NCBI RefSeq assembly: GCF_029633865.1
Contig: NC_079211.1
Span: 7,064,154-7,128,153 of the forward strand
Direction: 5' to 3'
DNA length: 64,000 bases
DNA from: Lampris incognitus
Taxonomy: Eukaryota > Chordata > Actinopteri > Lampriformes > Lampridae
Within the stretch, counting starts at the first letter, position 1. Each line of letters begins with the position of its first letter. The translations under genes were made by a program, and so were the position numbers. The notes below the pieces were generated by a model, which did no database searches, was not told where the DNA came from, and saw only the letters and a list, made by a program, of their open reading frames with translations. Shown one piece after another: positions 22,271-33,630 of the stretch.

Positions 22271-24255
22271 ATGTATCGGTTACTGTTCTTCTTGTTCCTG
22301 GCCGCTGCTGTTTCAGCAAGAAACTATTTTCGGGAGAAGCCCAAGTGTTACCAACCCCGTCTGAAGACTTCCCACGTTGGTGTTAGGTAAGGTGTTTTTT
22401 TTGTGTTAAATCAACTTAGTTTCTTGACTGCTTGGTTGAGCGTCTTTACGCTCCCTTCACTTGTGATTTGTGCCATGTATGAGAAGCAAGGTAGCTGATT
22501 CATTTACGCTTCAGCGTACTTTTGTTGGCATACAGGAACACGCGGTGAGCCATGGGGAAAGTTTCTGCGTACTTATTAATGTTGGTGGATTTCAATGCTG
22601 AATTGAAGTAACCCCATGTGTTCAAGGAAGCTGTAACAAATTTTGCAACCCTCCCTAATCTGTGGGGCGGAAGCCTTCCGGTTGCTGATCCGGGGAGGGC
22701 TGCAGACTACCACATGCCCCCTCCGATACATGTGGAGTCGCCAGCCGCTTTTCACCTGACTGTGAGGAGTTTCGCCAGGGGGATGTAGTGCGTGGGAGGA
22801 CCACCCCGACCAGAGGAGGCGCTAGTACAGCAACCAGGCCATGTCCGCCTCGCAGACACGGTCAATTGTGTAAGGACGCCGGATTCGAACCGGCGATCCC
22901 CGTGTCGGTAGACAACGGAATAGACCGCTACCCGGATGCCCCGTTTTGCATATGTAGTTGAGACCTTGACTAGTCTGATGGCTGTATTACTTGACCAATA
23001 AAGAGCCCTTGTTGCACTTAAGCCTTTTCTCTAATGTCTTGTAGAACTGCAGCACGTCCTCATGAGTCTATGGACCTCGCTAAGCTGCCGGAATCCTGGG
23101 ACTGGAGAAATGTCGACGGCACCAACTACGCCAGTACAACAAGGAACCAACACATTCCCCAGTATTGTGGCTCTTGCTGGGCACACGGCAGCACCAGTGC
23201 ATTGGCAGGTATGGGACATAACCACCTTTTTTTTTACCTGCTCACCGTAAATTGTGTTCAAAATTCTACCATGGATCCTGACATGACCGCTTTCCATCTT
23301 CCTAGACCGCATCAACATCAAGCGTAAAGGTGCATGGCCATCTGCGTATCTTTCTGTCCAACATGTGGTTGACTGTGCTGACAGTGGCACCTGTCATGGA
23401 GGGGACCACCAACCAGTCTGGGAATATGCCCATAAACACGGAATCCCTGACGAGACCTGTAATAACTACCAGGCAATGGACCAGAGTGTGTATTCAACTT
23501 AATTCCGTCTGTTTTTACTTACTTAATGGATGATTTCTGACTTGAGACTTCTGTTTATCCCAAGAGTGCAAACCCTTCAACGCCTGTGGAACCTGCACAA
23601 CTTTTGGAAAGTGCAATATTGTGCAGAACTTCACTCTGTGGAAGGTTGGCGACTTTGGTGCAGTTACCGGACGAGAGGCTATGATGGCAGAGATCTACAC
23701 AGGCGGGCCCATCAGGTCTCTAGTGTTTTGTCAGGTTTAACCGATGCATGTCTTGAACCCCCCCCCCTCAACTTGAGCTACTAACGCGAAAGATACCCTC
23801 CAACTTCTGTTGTTCTCCCCCTCCCTGTAGTTGTGGGATAATGGCCACGGAGAAGCTGGATGAGTACATGGGAGGTCTCTATTCCGAGTTTGTCGAGACT
23901 CCTGAGATCAACCACATTGTGTCTGTGGCCGGCTGGGGAGTGGAGAATGGCACGGAGTACTGGATCGTGCGTAACTCCTGGGGAGAACCTTGGGTAAGTC
24001 CTAAAACCTGTTTATTAGCTGTAAAGCTTTCTTGACCAAGAGGTGAAGAGAACTTCGTCATTACATATATTGAAAGAGACTTGCAGTGCACATTGGCATT
24101 AAAAGCTTTTCGGACTCTTCTCTCCCCAGGGTGAGAAGGGCTGGCTGAGGATCGTGACCAGTGCTTACAAGGAAGGCAGTGGAAGCCACTACAACCTTGC
24201 TCTAGAACAGGACTGCATGTATGGAGACCCCATTTTGCCCACAAGCTACCTCTAG
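22271..24255 (+). CDS. ctsz: Cathepsin Z (cathepsin X), papain-family carboxypeptidase, six exons
   Basis: A lysosomal cysteine protease (C1A) that removes single residues from protein C-termini. Exons, all with GT/AG borders: 22271-22386, 23045-23208, 23306-23485, 23565-23715, 23831-23993, 24130-24255. The joined frame is 299 residues plus stop, close to the roughly 303 of the human protein. Residues 1-16 are a hydrophobic signal peptide. The short propeptide keeps Cys26, equivalent to the residue that caps the active site in procathepsin X. The mature enzyme starts near Leu53 ([12 protein letters not shown]). HIP at 75-77 is the cathepsin-X-specific mini-loop. The catalytic residues are Cys83 (YCGSCWAH), His232 ([11 protein letters not shown]) and Asn252 (RNSWGEPWG). 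N-glycosylation sequons NFT and NGT are present. The propeptide RGD of mammals is absent (CYQPRLK). Introns 2-5 are 79-136 bp; intron 1 (658 bp) holds a SINE. Confidence 0.96.
22665..22945 (-). repeat. tRNA-derived SINE, family A, in ctsz intron 1
   Basis: Antisense to the gene. The minus-strand B box reads GGTTCGAATCC (plus strand GGATTCGAACC at 22881-22891), followed by the family A body with an internal deletion relative to 12270-12644. It accounts for much of the intron length and does not touch either splice site. Confidence 0.85.
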
Positions 24256-24305
24256 ACGATTACTGACAATTTTCAGTCTCCTAGCTCTTGAGCATTGACG
24301 TTTCA

Positions 24306-24311
24306 AATAAA
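24306..24311 (+). terminator. ctsz: ctsz polyadenylation signal
   Basis: Canonical AATAAA 51 bp after the stop codon, implying a very short 3' UTR. Confidence 0.85.
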
Positions 24312-25975
24312 CCAAACAAAACATGAACGTGCCTTTGGTCATTATTAATGGGACTCGCTTGCCTAGAGGTAAATGGTGGTGTGGTTTCTTTTGCAGTCGG
24401 CTTCAATGTCACTAACTGGAGGATTAGTGGGACTCGGAGCTGAAGTTGCTATGCTTGAGGTTTGGTTATTCAAAGTGAGGGCTGTCTTCACCCTTTTTTT
24501 TTTTTTTTAAAACACTGAAACCACAATTGCGCCGTTAATGAACTAATATCGCTGGCCACCGAACTGAAGGGTACACTTTGGAAGTGGGGAAAGTGACATT
24601 TATCCATTGTATACTCAAGACTGCACTACTCACCATTTAAAAGATGTAATGGTAGGCTGTCATAGAGGCCTACTAGCCCTGCAGATGCACCATTTGCATT
24701 AACTTGGGTTGCAGTTTTGGCTGCAACTTCTCTCAATGTCCATCCCGAATCTCCTCCATAGTAACCTTAAACTAGTCTGCACCAATGTACACACTCCCAG
24801 GAAGTAATGAATTTAGTGGACTTTAACTTGAATCCTAAAATGAAATGCTAGGTAATGAATACCTGCACTTCAACACCCTCCACTAGGGTCAGTTTGCTGA
24901 GGATTGCGAACTCTTTCATGGGGCATCAAACAAATGGCTTCTGTTGGGGAATGCTGAATTCTCGGGAAGTGAGGACCAGAGTTGATTATTTGGCTTAAAT
25001 CGCAAAGACTCCTGATATTCACCAGCCTTTCTTTGTGACACGTTTCTCATACATCTGACAAACGGCCCCTGCTATTTTATTGATGGATCCATGCTCGAGG
25101 GGTAAGGGGCAACGTTAATCACCGCCTACACTGGCACAAGCACAACGGCCCTCGCTGTTATGCTTTGTAAAGAGCCCGTTTCTCGACTATTCAACTGGGG
25201 GAAACGAGTGACGCGAGCAATTCGGTGTTAAGTTCCTGCACAGCGGTTAAACGCACAAGCTGCTGCTGCTAAGGAAATGCTCCCCATTAACCATCATGTA
25301 TATTGCAGATCTCTCAGCAGAAAAAACGCTAATCGCGCCTCCTGCAGGACTGCTCAAATCTCAGGAAACCCTTCGGTCTGCACAGGAGCTTGGTGTTTTG
25401 AGTGGAGGCCCGCCTTCCCAAAAACAAATATGGACCATAATTTGATCGGTTTTATGCGACCGAGCCCCCAACCCTCTCCAAGGCAATCGTTCACGTAAAA
25501 TGAAATTGGAGTTCTGATTAAATATTCCGTGTTCCCTCATTTGCATAAACACAAGCCCCGGCCTAATGGATATGGATAAGGACGCAGTAATGGGCGAGGT
25601 TTGGGACGTGGATGCACGAGAGCGGCCCGTCTGGCACAAACAAGGAAACGATACGAAGCGCGTGGGTTGCAGATAGACGCGCGCCATTTTCATGCGGAAC
25701 GATTCAGCATTCGTCTTCATTACGGCGATCAATGGGCGAAATGGATTTTTCTGCAATTCCTGCAAACCCATTATGTGTCTTTACTCTGATCAATACGTGT
25801 ACCATAAACACAGCGTCGACGCCACACTGATACAAATGAGGGCCCGTAGCCACTGACAGCCTCGGCTGTCTCCTCAGATCACACAAGGAATATCTTAAGT
25901 ACCCTTGAGCAAGGCACTTCTGCGTTGGTCATCACCTCTGTTCGGCTCAACACTGCAGTGGGTGGCAGACTGATT
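24312..25975. other. Intergenic downstream of ctsz
   Basis: Unique-looking sequence with poly-T at 24495-24508. 25240-25830 is repeat-poor and carries open frames on both strands (25361-25771 minus, 25612-25830 plus) without domains. Conserved non-coding DNA is possible but untested. Confidence 0.35.
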
Positions 25976-26310
25976 CTGTGTGTGTATGTGTGTGTATGTG
26001 CGTGTGTGTTTCCGTTTGTGCACATTTGTGTGTGTATGTGTCATCGTTTTGTGTTTGTGTGCCTTGATGTATGTATGTGTGTTTGTGCACATTTGTGTGT
26101 GTGTTATCATTTCTGTTTGTGTGCCTTGATGTATATGTGTGTGTGTCATCGTTTCTGTTTGTGTGTGTGTTATCGTTTCTGTTTGTGCGCCTTGATTGTG
26201 TGTGTGTTTGTTTGTGCATATTTGTGTTTGTTTGTGCACATTTATGTGTGTGGGCTTGTTTGTGCACATGTGTGTGTGTGTTTCTGTTTGTGCATATAGC
26301 TGTGTGTGTA

Positions 26311-26351
<41 letters not shown>
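25976..26351. repeat. Degenerate TG-rich minisatellite ending in (TG)n
   Basis: Irregular higher-order units such as TTTGTGCACATTTGTGTG recur about every 60-90 bp and finish in a pure TG run at 26309-26351. Confidence 0.9.
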
Positions 26352-26449
26352 CAGCATGCTTGTGTTAATCTCTCCCCTGCCCTTGCCTCTCCAAGGCTGT
26401 TGTGTAGATAAGTAACTGGCTGGGTAAAGTGAACACAGGCCCACTAGTT

Positions 26450-26634
26450 GTGATTCCGCATGTGTGAAAACTCACCAGACAAACCAAACAGACTGAACAG
26501 TGTCTGGCCGCCCGCCGCCGCCGCTCCGACACCGAAAGGAGGAGAATCAACCCGTCGACACTGGCGTTTCACAGCATCAAAAGCCAACCTTTCATAAAGC
26601 CAATGAGGCCACTGCAGTGAATTCGGGGGGCAGC
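26450..26634 (-). repeat. 3' body of the terminal D-family unit
   Basis: On the minus strand this continues from the leftmost tRNA-like unit with CCGGCTGCCCCCCGAATT, also seen downstream of the tRNA-like block at 60050-60080. It ends in a (CGG)n-rich stretch near 26510. Confidence 0.5.
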
Positions 26635-28038
26635 CGGGAACTGCCACAGCCGGGAAGCGAACCCCGGTCTCCCGCACCACGGGTGACAGCACAAACCAGT
26701 CAACTAAGGGATCCGACCCGTTAGCCAACGGGCTAGCAAGTCTACTCAGTCATGCTTGTTGCAGTGCCCCCTCCTTAGCATACCAGCTCCCTCACGCCTC
26801 TGGGCGCACGCGCTTCCGTGAACCGCCACCACAGCCGAGAAGCGAACCCGGGTCTCCCGCACCACGGGTGACAGCACAAACCAGTCAACTAAGGGGTCCG
26901 ACCCGTTAGCCAAGGCCTAGCGAGTCTACTCAGTCATGCTCGTTGCAGTGCCCCCCTCCTTAGCATACCAGCTCCCTCACGCCTCTGGGCGCCCGCGCTT
27001 CCGGGAACCGCCGCCACAGCCGGGAAGCGAACCCGGGTCTCCCGCACCACGGCCCACTGCGCTAACCAGTCAACTAAGGGGTCCGACCCGTTAGCCAAGG
27101 CCTAGCGAGTCTACTCAGTCATGCTTGTTGCAGTGCCCCCCTCCTTAGCATACCAGCTCCCTCACGCCTCTGGGCGCACGCGCTTCCAGGAACCGCCGCC
27201 ACAGCTGGGAAGCGAACCCGGGTCTCCCGCACCACGGCCCACTGCGCTAACCTGTCAACTAAGGGGTCCGACCCGTTAGCCAAGGCCTAGCGAGTCTACT
27301 CAGTCATGCTTGTTGCAGTGCCCCCCTCCTTAGCATACCAGCTCCCTCACGCCTCTGGGCGCACGCGCTTCCAGGAACCGCCGCCACAGCTGGGAAGCGA
27401 ACCCGGGTCTCCCGCACCACGGCCCACTGCGCTAACCTGTCAACTAAGGGGTCCGACCCGTTAGCCAAGGCCTAGCGAGTCTACTCAGTCATGCTTGTTG
27501 CAGTGCCCCCCTCCTTAGCATACCAGCTCCCTCACGCCTCTGGGCGCACGCGCTTCCGGGAACCGCCGCCACAGCCGGGAAGCGAACCCGGGTCTCCCGC
27601 ACCACGGCCCACTGCGCTAACCAGTCAACCGAAAGGTCTGACCCGTTAGCCAAGGCCTAGCGAGTCTACTCAGTCATGCTTGTTGCAGTGCCCCCCTCCT
27701 TAGCATACCAGCTCCCTCACGCCTCTGGGCGCACGCGCTTCCGGGAACCGCCGCCACAGCCGGGAAGTGAACCCGGGTCTCCCGCACCACGGGCGACAGC
27801 ACAAACCAGTCAACTAAGGGGTCCGACCCGTTAGCCAAGGCCTAGCGAGTCTACTCAGTCATGCTTGTTGCAGTGCCCCCCTCCTTAGCATACCAGCTCC
27901 TTCACGCCTCTGGGCGCACGCGCTTCCCGGGAACCGCCGCCGCAGCCGGGAAGCGAACCCGGGTCTCCCGCACCACGGCCCACTGCGCTAACCAGTCAAC
28001 TGAAAGGTCCGACCCGTTAGCCAACGGGCTAGCGAGTC
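26635..28038 (-). repeat. Tandem array of eight tRNA-like units (D family), 184-185 bp period
   Basis: Eight tRNA-like blocks, with B boxes near 26653, 26837, 27023, 27208, 27393, 27578, 27763 and 27949, alternate with seven near-identical spacers. Spacing between ATGCTTGTTGCAG landmarks is 184-185 bp. On the minus strand each unit has an A-box TAGCGCAGTGG or variant and a B-box GGTTCGCTTCC. Each spacer ends in a purine run AAGGAGGGGGG just before TGCAACAAGCATGACTGAG. The start of the repeat aligns with the LTR-like unit at 59938 and, more distantly, with the TRIM LTR at 21299. It looks like an LTR-internal-LTR tandem array. Confidence 0.85.
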
Positions 28039-29567
28039 TAGCCATTCGTGAACGCCACATCCTGGACATCATGTCTGAGGTTGTGGAAATAGTAATAATT
28101 CAGAAGCACACCCCAGCTGCTATGTGCATCTGAATCAATAGTGCAAATAGAAGCGATGCAACGGGAGGTTGAGCGCCCTCACATTTCTATATTCATGTTT
28201 TCCACAACACTATCAATCATTTAGTTATCGTCTCAAACAGCAATCCTGCAGACTGTGTGCGCCAACAGAACAAATCCTCCGCCACGTGATCCTTTATGTG
28301 ATGTGAGCAAACACGCCAGCCAAGCCAAAAACACAAGGCCTGGATATTACAATGCAACCTGTCTGTGATTAGAGCTGCAACAAAGGCAGGCTGAATATTG
28401 CCGGAGGATTAGCTCAGCAGGAAGTAATAAATCATACATTATCAAAGACTTAACTTCAGCAGGAGCCATGTGCGAATTGATTTGTGTTGCATAATTCATC
28501 TGGAGCACTAACAGCAATAATCCTGAAATGTAATTGCTGTATTTCTAACGAGTACCAGCATACATGCATGCAGACCACAGCCATCACGGACTGAGTGCCC
28601 CCCCCCCGCCCACCCCGCCGCCTTCAACAACCACTTTCTTGATGATCTGTGTGGAAAAAAAGTGTTTTATTCCTCTCGTCCAGCAAAAACTCCTGTACAA
28701 CAATCACTTAGTTGACTCCTACATCGATTTACAGCAGTTGGCACCCCTGCTGACGTTATGCATCACTCCTCTCCTAATCTCACCCCCCCCCCTCCATCCA
28801 TTACACCTACTCTACCCCGGGGGCAGCTGGGAGAATTAGCTTTAGTTAATGGACGAGGATTAATCCCTCTTAGTCACAACAAAATTAACCAATAACTTGG
28901 CCATGAATATTTCAGATACGCTGCAGCAACGCGGGAATCTGCTCGCACAATCTGCGCCCCCGTCCTGAAAGGAAGGGAAAAAACCCCCCACAAGATTGGC
29001 CTTTACATTTATAAATTATTCATGCTTCATCATCAAATTCATATTTTATACAGAGCGAAAAGAGGCCTCGGAGTAAAAATCAAATGAGCGGTCAATACTG
29101 TTTGGGAGCAACCTGCTGAGTACAGAGAACGGAGCGAGGGGCAGCCTGTAAAACACTCCGCGGTCTGCTGAGCCACCCGTTTGGCCTGCCTTCACCACTC
29201 CACCCCTCAAGGTGCGTGGGGCCGCTGTCTCGTCAGAGCCCTCAGAAATACAGAGGCGCAGCGGCCCGTCCAAGGGTTTCTGCTCCTCGCTGCTGTCGCC
29301 CCTCTTTCGAGGTTTTGATTTGAGCAGCGATCGCTTGCGTTATTGCTTCCACGTTCCTCGGCAGCCCACCTCATCCCGGAATCACACACTGCACAACTGT
29401 TGGCCTCGGGGGGGGGGGGGGCCGCATCCTCACATTTCCCCCTTTTGTGACGTTTAAGAGCAAGAGAGACGGAGCCGGGTTCACTGTGGAAGGGCGCTAG
29501 ACGGAGAGGGATTTGATTTGCCTCGGTGGTGGTGCAGAGGACGGGCAGTGTTGAATTTCACCGCCTC
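28039..29567. other. Intergenic; candidate conserved non-coding block 28240-29130
   Basis: No gene and almost no repeat. Many TAAT/ATTA cores and long AT-rich unique stretches resemble vertebrate developmental enhancers (inference). There are poly-C at 28598-28606 and poly-G at 29409-29421. Confidence 0.35.
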
Positions 29568-29579
29568 ATAGTGTGCACA

Positions 29580-29806
29580 GGCAGCATGGCGGCGCAGTAG
29601 TTAGAGGGGTCGCCTCACAGCAAGAAGGTCCTGGGTTCGAGCCCCGGGGTAGTCCAACCTTGGGGGGGGGGGGTCGTCCCCGGGTCGTCGTCTGTGTGGA
29701 GTTTGCATGTTCTCCCCGTGTCTGTTTGGGTTTCCTCCGGGGGCTCTGGTTTCCTCCCACAGTCCAAAGACCTGTAGGGGACTCAGCCGTACTACATTGT
29801 CCCTAG

Positions 29807-29891
<85 letters not shown>

Positions 29892-30132
29892 GGCCCTGTG
29901 GTGGACTGGCGCCCTGTCCAGAGTGTCTCCCGCCTGCTGCCCAATGACTGCTGGGAAAGACTTCAGCATCCCCGTGACCCCGGTCTGCATAAGCAGCTTG
30001 GATAATGGATGGATGGATGGATGGATGGATGGATGGATGGATGGATGGATGGATGGATAGATGGATGGATGGATGGATGGATAGATGGATAGATGGATGG
30101 ATGGATGGATGGATGGATGGATGGATGGATGG
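29580..30132 (+). repeat. SINE family B, full length, with target duplication
   Basis: tRNA-related head (GGCGGCGCAGTAGTTAGA, B box GGTTCGAGCCC), conserved body, expanded (GT)n at 29809-29890, a second body part, and a (GGAT)n tail. The flanks ATAGTGTGCACA (29568-29579) and ATAATGTGCACA (30133-30144) are an 11/12 match, a target duplication. The best full-length reference for family B here. Confidence 0.9.
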
Positions 30133-30144
30133 ATAATGTGCACA

Positions 30145-30308
30145 TTCAGGGAGCACAGACGGTCTGTATTGTCTCATACAGCTCTAAACACTTTGATGCA
30201 GCTCCTATTTACATAGAAAACTGTCTTTTTCTGTTCAGAGAGCCTCTCCCGCAGTTACTACAAGTACCATGTCTGTGAATGTTCTCATTCATCCAGGTCA
30301 TCATGGTT
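30145..30308. other. Short intergenic stretch
   Basis: No feature recognised before the foldback repeat. Confidence 0.4.
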
Positions 30309-30563
30309 GTCCAAAGGAGTCGAATAAGGGGCAGCTGGACTTGGTATATATCCGGGAAGACATTTCACCTCTCATCCAAGAGGCTTCCTCAGTAGCTCTG
30401 ACAACGACTCCTAGAGGATAAATACTGAGTCTCGTCAGCAGCCAGTCAGACTAGCTTGGTCTAGTCAGAAAGGCAGGAACTGAGGAAGCCTCTTGGATGA
30501 GAGGCCAAACGTCTTCACGGATATATACCAAGTCCAGCTGCACTTGATTCGACTCCTTTGGAC
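30309..30563. repeat. Foldback pair of Penelope-like 3' tails
   Basis: Arms 30309-30395 and 30475-30563 are inverted copies (GTCCAAAGGAGTCGAAT against ATTCGACTCCTTTGGAC, and CCTCTTGGATGAGAGG in each arm), separated by about 80 bp. The motif with following GAAACGTCTTC-type sequence resembles the tails of teleost Penelope-like elements (compare 33600-34290). The assignment is from memory and moderate. Confidence 0.6.
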
Positions 30564-30884
30564 TACAAGTACCAGCAAGCAATGTGCAAAGACGCAACCA
30601 TCTTGACAAGCTGCTACAGCCGTAATGCTTCTAATACACATGCTCTCTCTCTCTCTCTCTTTCTCTCTTTCTCTCTCCCCTCTGCTGTAGTCGCTTTGTT
30701 TTTTACCTCCCAAGTATGTGATGTCACATGACACATTATCCTTAGGCGGCACAAATAAAGAACAATTTAGTCTATGTTCACGGAATAAGTTTGGTCAAGC
30801 AAATCACCATTGTCCATGCGACTGTATTGGACTCTACTTACTGAACTTCATGTCTTTGAGCGTAGTCATCCTTTAAAATCTGAC
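30564..30884. other. Intergenic with (CT)n run
   Basis: CT-rich microsatellite at 30642-30678. Nothing else recognised. Confidence 0.5.
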
Positions 30885-31150
30885 GGACGAGATCAGGCAG
30901 GAGTCTCCGTGGACGACGATGTTTGCGGATGACATTGTGATGTGTAGCGAGAGTAGGGTGCAGGTTGAGGAGAGCCTGGAGAGGTGGAGGTATGCACTGG
31001 AGAGAAGAGGAATGAAAGTCAGTAGGAGCAAGACGGAATACCTGTGCATGAATGAGAGGGAGGACAGCGGAATGGAGAGGATGCAAGGAGTAGAGGTGAC
31101 GAAGGCGTATGAGTTTAAATACCTGGGGTCAACTGTCCAAAGTAACGGGT
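30885..31150 (+). pseudogene. RTE reverse transcriptase fragment
   Basis: A single open segment [20 protein letters not shown] through KVSRSKTEYLCMNE to FKYLGSTVQSNG, the same RTE family as copies A and B with the catalytic ADD intact. Truncated at both ends. Confidence 0.85.
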
Positions 31151-31384
31151 GTGTGTGTAAAAAGTAATGCTGTGTGTGTGTTTGTGTAAGTATGATTGGT
31201 CTTGGGTGGGCTAGGCCCACCTAATTTTCTCTGTGCCCACCCACACTGTGATGTGTGCCTACGCCACAGCTATCACTTGAAGAACATATCAAGAATTATC
31301 TCAGCAGGATTTGGATAAACTTGTCCGTGCATTTATCTTCAGTTGACTCGAGTACTCCACAGACTACTACCTGTGCTGCCACTC

Positions 31385-32755
31385 CACAGACTACCTGTGG
31401 ATTGGCAGACTGGGGTGGTGGTTCCCATATCTAAAAAAAAAAGGGGACCGGTGGGTGTGCTCCAGTTATTGGGGCATCACATTGTTCAGCTTCCCTGGGA
31501 AAGTCTACTCTAGGGTGATGGAAAGGAGGCTCCAGTCGGTTGTCGAACCTCAGATCCAGGAGGAACAATGCGGTTTCCCGCCCTGGCCGTGTAACAACGG
31601 ACCAACTCTACCCTCGCGGAAGTGCTGAGGAAGGCATGGGAGGTTTACCAGCCAGTCTACATGTGTTTTGTGGACTTGGAGAAGGCTGACGACTGTGTAC
31701 TCCGGGGCACTCTGTGCGGGGTACTGTGGGACTATGGCCTACTGGGGCCGTTGCTACAAGCCATCTGGTCCTTGTATAACCAAAGTGAGGGCTGAGTCTG
31801 CATTCTCGGCACAAAGTGAAACACGTTTTCGGCGGGTGTCGGACTCAAGAAAGGTTGTCCCTTGTCTCTGATTCTGTTTGTGATATTCATGGACAGGATT
31901 CCAAGGCGCAGCCAAGGTGAGGAGAGCGTCCATTTTGGGAACCTCAGAATTGCATCTTTGCTCTTCGCAGATGATGTGGCTTTACTGGCTTCATCAGAAC
32001 ATGACCTCTGGCACACAATGGGGCGGTTTGCAGCTGAGTGTGAAATGGACAGGACAAGTCAGCACCTCCAAGTCTGAGGCCATGGTTCCCTACTGGAAAA
32101 TGGTGGATTGCTCCCTTGTGGTTGGGGATGAGTTGTTGCCTCAAGTGAAGGAGTTCAAGTATCTCGGGGTCTTGTTCACGAGTGAGGGTAGGGTGGAGCG
32201 GGAGATTGACAGGTGGGTTGGTGCAGCATCAGCAGTAATGCAGACGTTGTACCGGACCGTTGTGGTGAAGAGGGAGCTGAGCAGGAAGGCAAAGCTCTCA
32301 ATTTACCAGTCAATCTTTGTTCCAACCCTCACCTATGGTCATGAGCTTTGGGTAGTGACCGAAAGGGTGGGTTCGTGGATACAAGCGACTGAAATTAGTT
32401 TCCTCTGTAGGGTGTCTGGGCTCAGCCTTAGAGATAGGGTGAGGAGCTCAGACAGCCGGAGGGAGGTGGGGGGGAACCACTGCTCCTTCACGTCGAAAGG
32501 AGCCAGTTGAGGTGGTTCAAGCATCTGATTAGGATGCCTCCTGGGCACCTCCCTTTGGAGGTTTTCTGCACACATCCAACTGGGAGACCCAGGGATAGAC
32601 CCAGAACTTGCTGGAGGGACTACATGTCCAATCTGGCCTGGGAACGCCTTGGGATCCCCCAGTAGGAGCTGGCAGGCATTAGTGGGGAGAGGGACATCTG
32701 GAATGCCCTACTTAGCTTGTTGCCACCACAGTCCGACCCCACAGAAGCAGCTGAT
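31385..32755 (+). pseudogene. Non-LTR retrotransposon reverse transcriptase remnant (clade unassigned)
   Basis: Broken frames read in order: VVVPIFKKGD-like start, YWGIT, PQIQEEQCGF, FVDLEK, LILFVIFMDRIPRRSQGEES, LLFADDVALLASSEHD (catalytic ADD intact), EFKYLGVLFTSEGRVEREID, ASAVMQTLYRTVVVKRELSR, YQSIFVPTLTYGHELWVVTE, and a C-terminal RPRTCWRDYMSNLAWERLG-like zinc-knuckle region. It is not the RTE family of copies A and B. The element ends in the GATGA repeat below. Confidence 0.8.
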
Positions 32756-32877
32756 GATGAGATGAGATGACATGAGATGAGATGAGATGAGATGAGATGA
32801 CATGAGATGAGATGAGATGAGATGAGATGAGATGAGATGAGATGAGATGAGATGAGATGAGATGAGATGAGATGACT
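32752..32877. repeat. (GATGA)n pentanucleotide tail
   Basis: About 24 units with two GACAT interruptions, placed exactly at the 3' end of the preceding LINE, so probably grown from its tail. Confidence 0.9.
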
Positions 32878-33320
32878 CGATTCGACTACTGTAATGGTGT
32901 CTTTACAGGTCTCTCTAAAAATTCTCTAAAACAGCCACAGCCGATTCAGAACACTGCTGCTCGAGTCCTTAAAAAAAAGTGGATCACATCACTCCAGTTC
33001 TGAGGTCTTTACACTGGCTTCCTGTCTGTCAAAGAATTGATTTTAAAACTCTGCTCTTGGTTTATAAAGCATTGAATGGTTTAGGCTCAAAATACATTTC
33101 TGATCTACTGCCACGCTATGAGCCATCCAGACCTCTCAGATGGTCTGGGACACGTCTGCATTCTCTCCCCAGAGTCAAAACTAAACATGGAGAGGCAGCT
33201 TTCAGTTTTTATGCACCATATATCCGGAACAAACTCCCTGAAAACTGCAGGTCTGCTGCAACTCTCAGTTCTTTTAAATCAATGTTGAAGACATTCCTGC
33301 TTGCCTGCTGCCAATGATTA
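32878..33320 (+). pseudogene. CR1/L2-type LINE C-terminal fragment
   Basis: A 112-residue open segment begins MDHITPVLRSLHWLPVCQRI and contains FKTLLLVYKALNGLGSKYIS, FYAPYIRNKLPENCRSAATL and LSSFKSMLKTFLLA, the typical end of CR1/L2/Rex1-type ORF2. The N-terminal polymerase core is absent, although an upstream SRLDYCNGVF-like stretch with a frameshift precedes it at 32880-32970. Confidence 0.8.
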
Positions 33321-33389
33321 AATAAGATTTGAAGCATTTGATCATCGTCTTACACTGCACTGTAACTTTTCTTTTCTTTTTCTTTCACA

Positions 33390-33630
33390 GAAAGATGAAT
33401 CAGTTCAACTGGGGTCTAACAGTACATCTGTCTCCATCTTACAGTGCTGTCATTGCAACTATTCCCCAATCCTGTGTGAATAGTACACGTGGCCATTGTA
33501 ACTCTAGTTAATGGTCACGGTAATTTGCATATGAAACTGATCGTTGGTGTCGGTCGTTATGCATTATCGTTATGTGTTGTTTATAAGGGTGGGGATACCT
33601 GCAGTCAGTTGAGACTGAGGAAATCACTTA
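33390..33630 (+). pseudogene. Penelope-like element 3' fragment, left part
   Basis: Contains a VHLSPSYSAVIATIPQSC frame typical of the C-terminus of teleost Penelope-like proteins, then a non-coding tail (AATGGTCACGGTAATTTGCA). It is interrupted by a MITE at 33631-34231 and resumes at 34232-34300. A related fragment is at 58640-59160 on the minus strand. Confidence 0.65.

Noticed and set aside
25977-26351. A CRISPR-like or regularly spaced array
   Set aside because: The spacing is irregular and the sequence is degenerate TG microsatellite in a vertebrate genome.
26650-28000. A cluster of genuine tRNA genes
   Set aside because: The units are tandem copies of one repeat with identical spacers, and the tRNA-like parts do not form a complete cloverleaf by eye.
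30360-30520. A complete hammerhead ribozyme
   Set aside because: GAAAC-like and GATGAG elements are present, but the CUGAUGA core is not intact.
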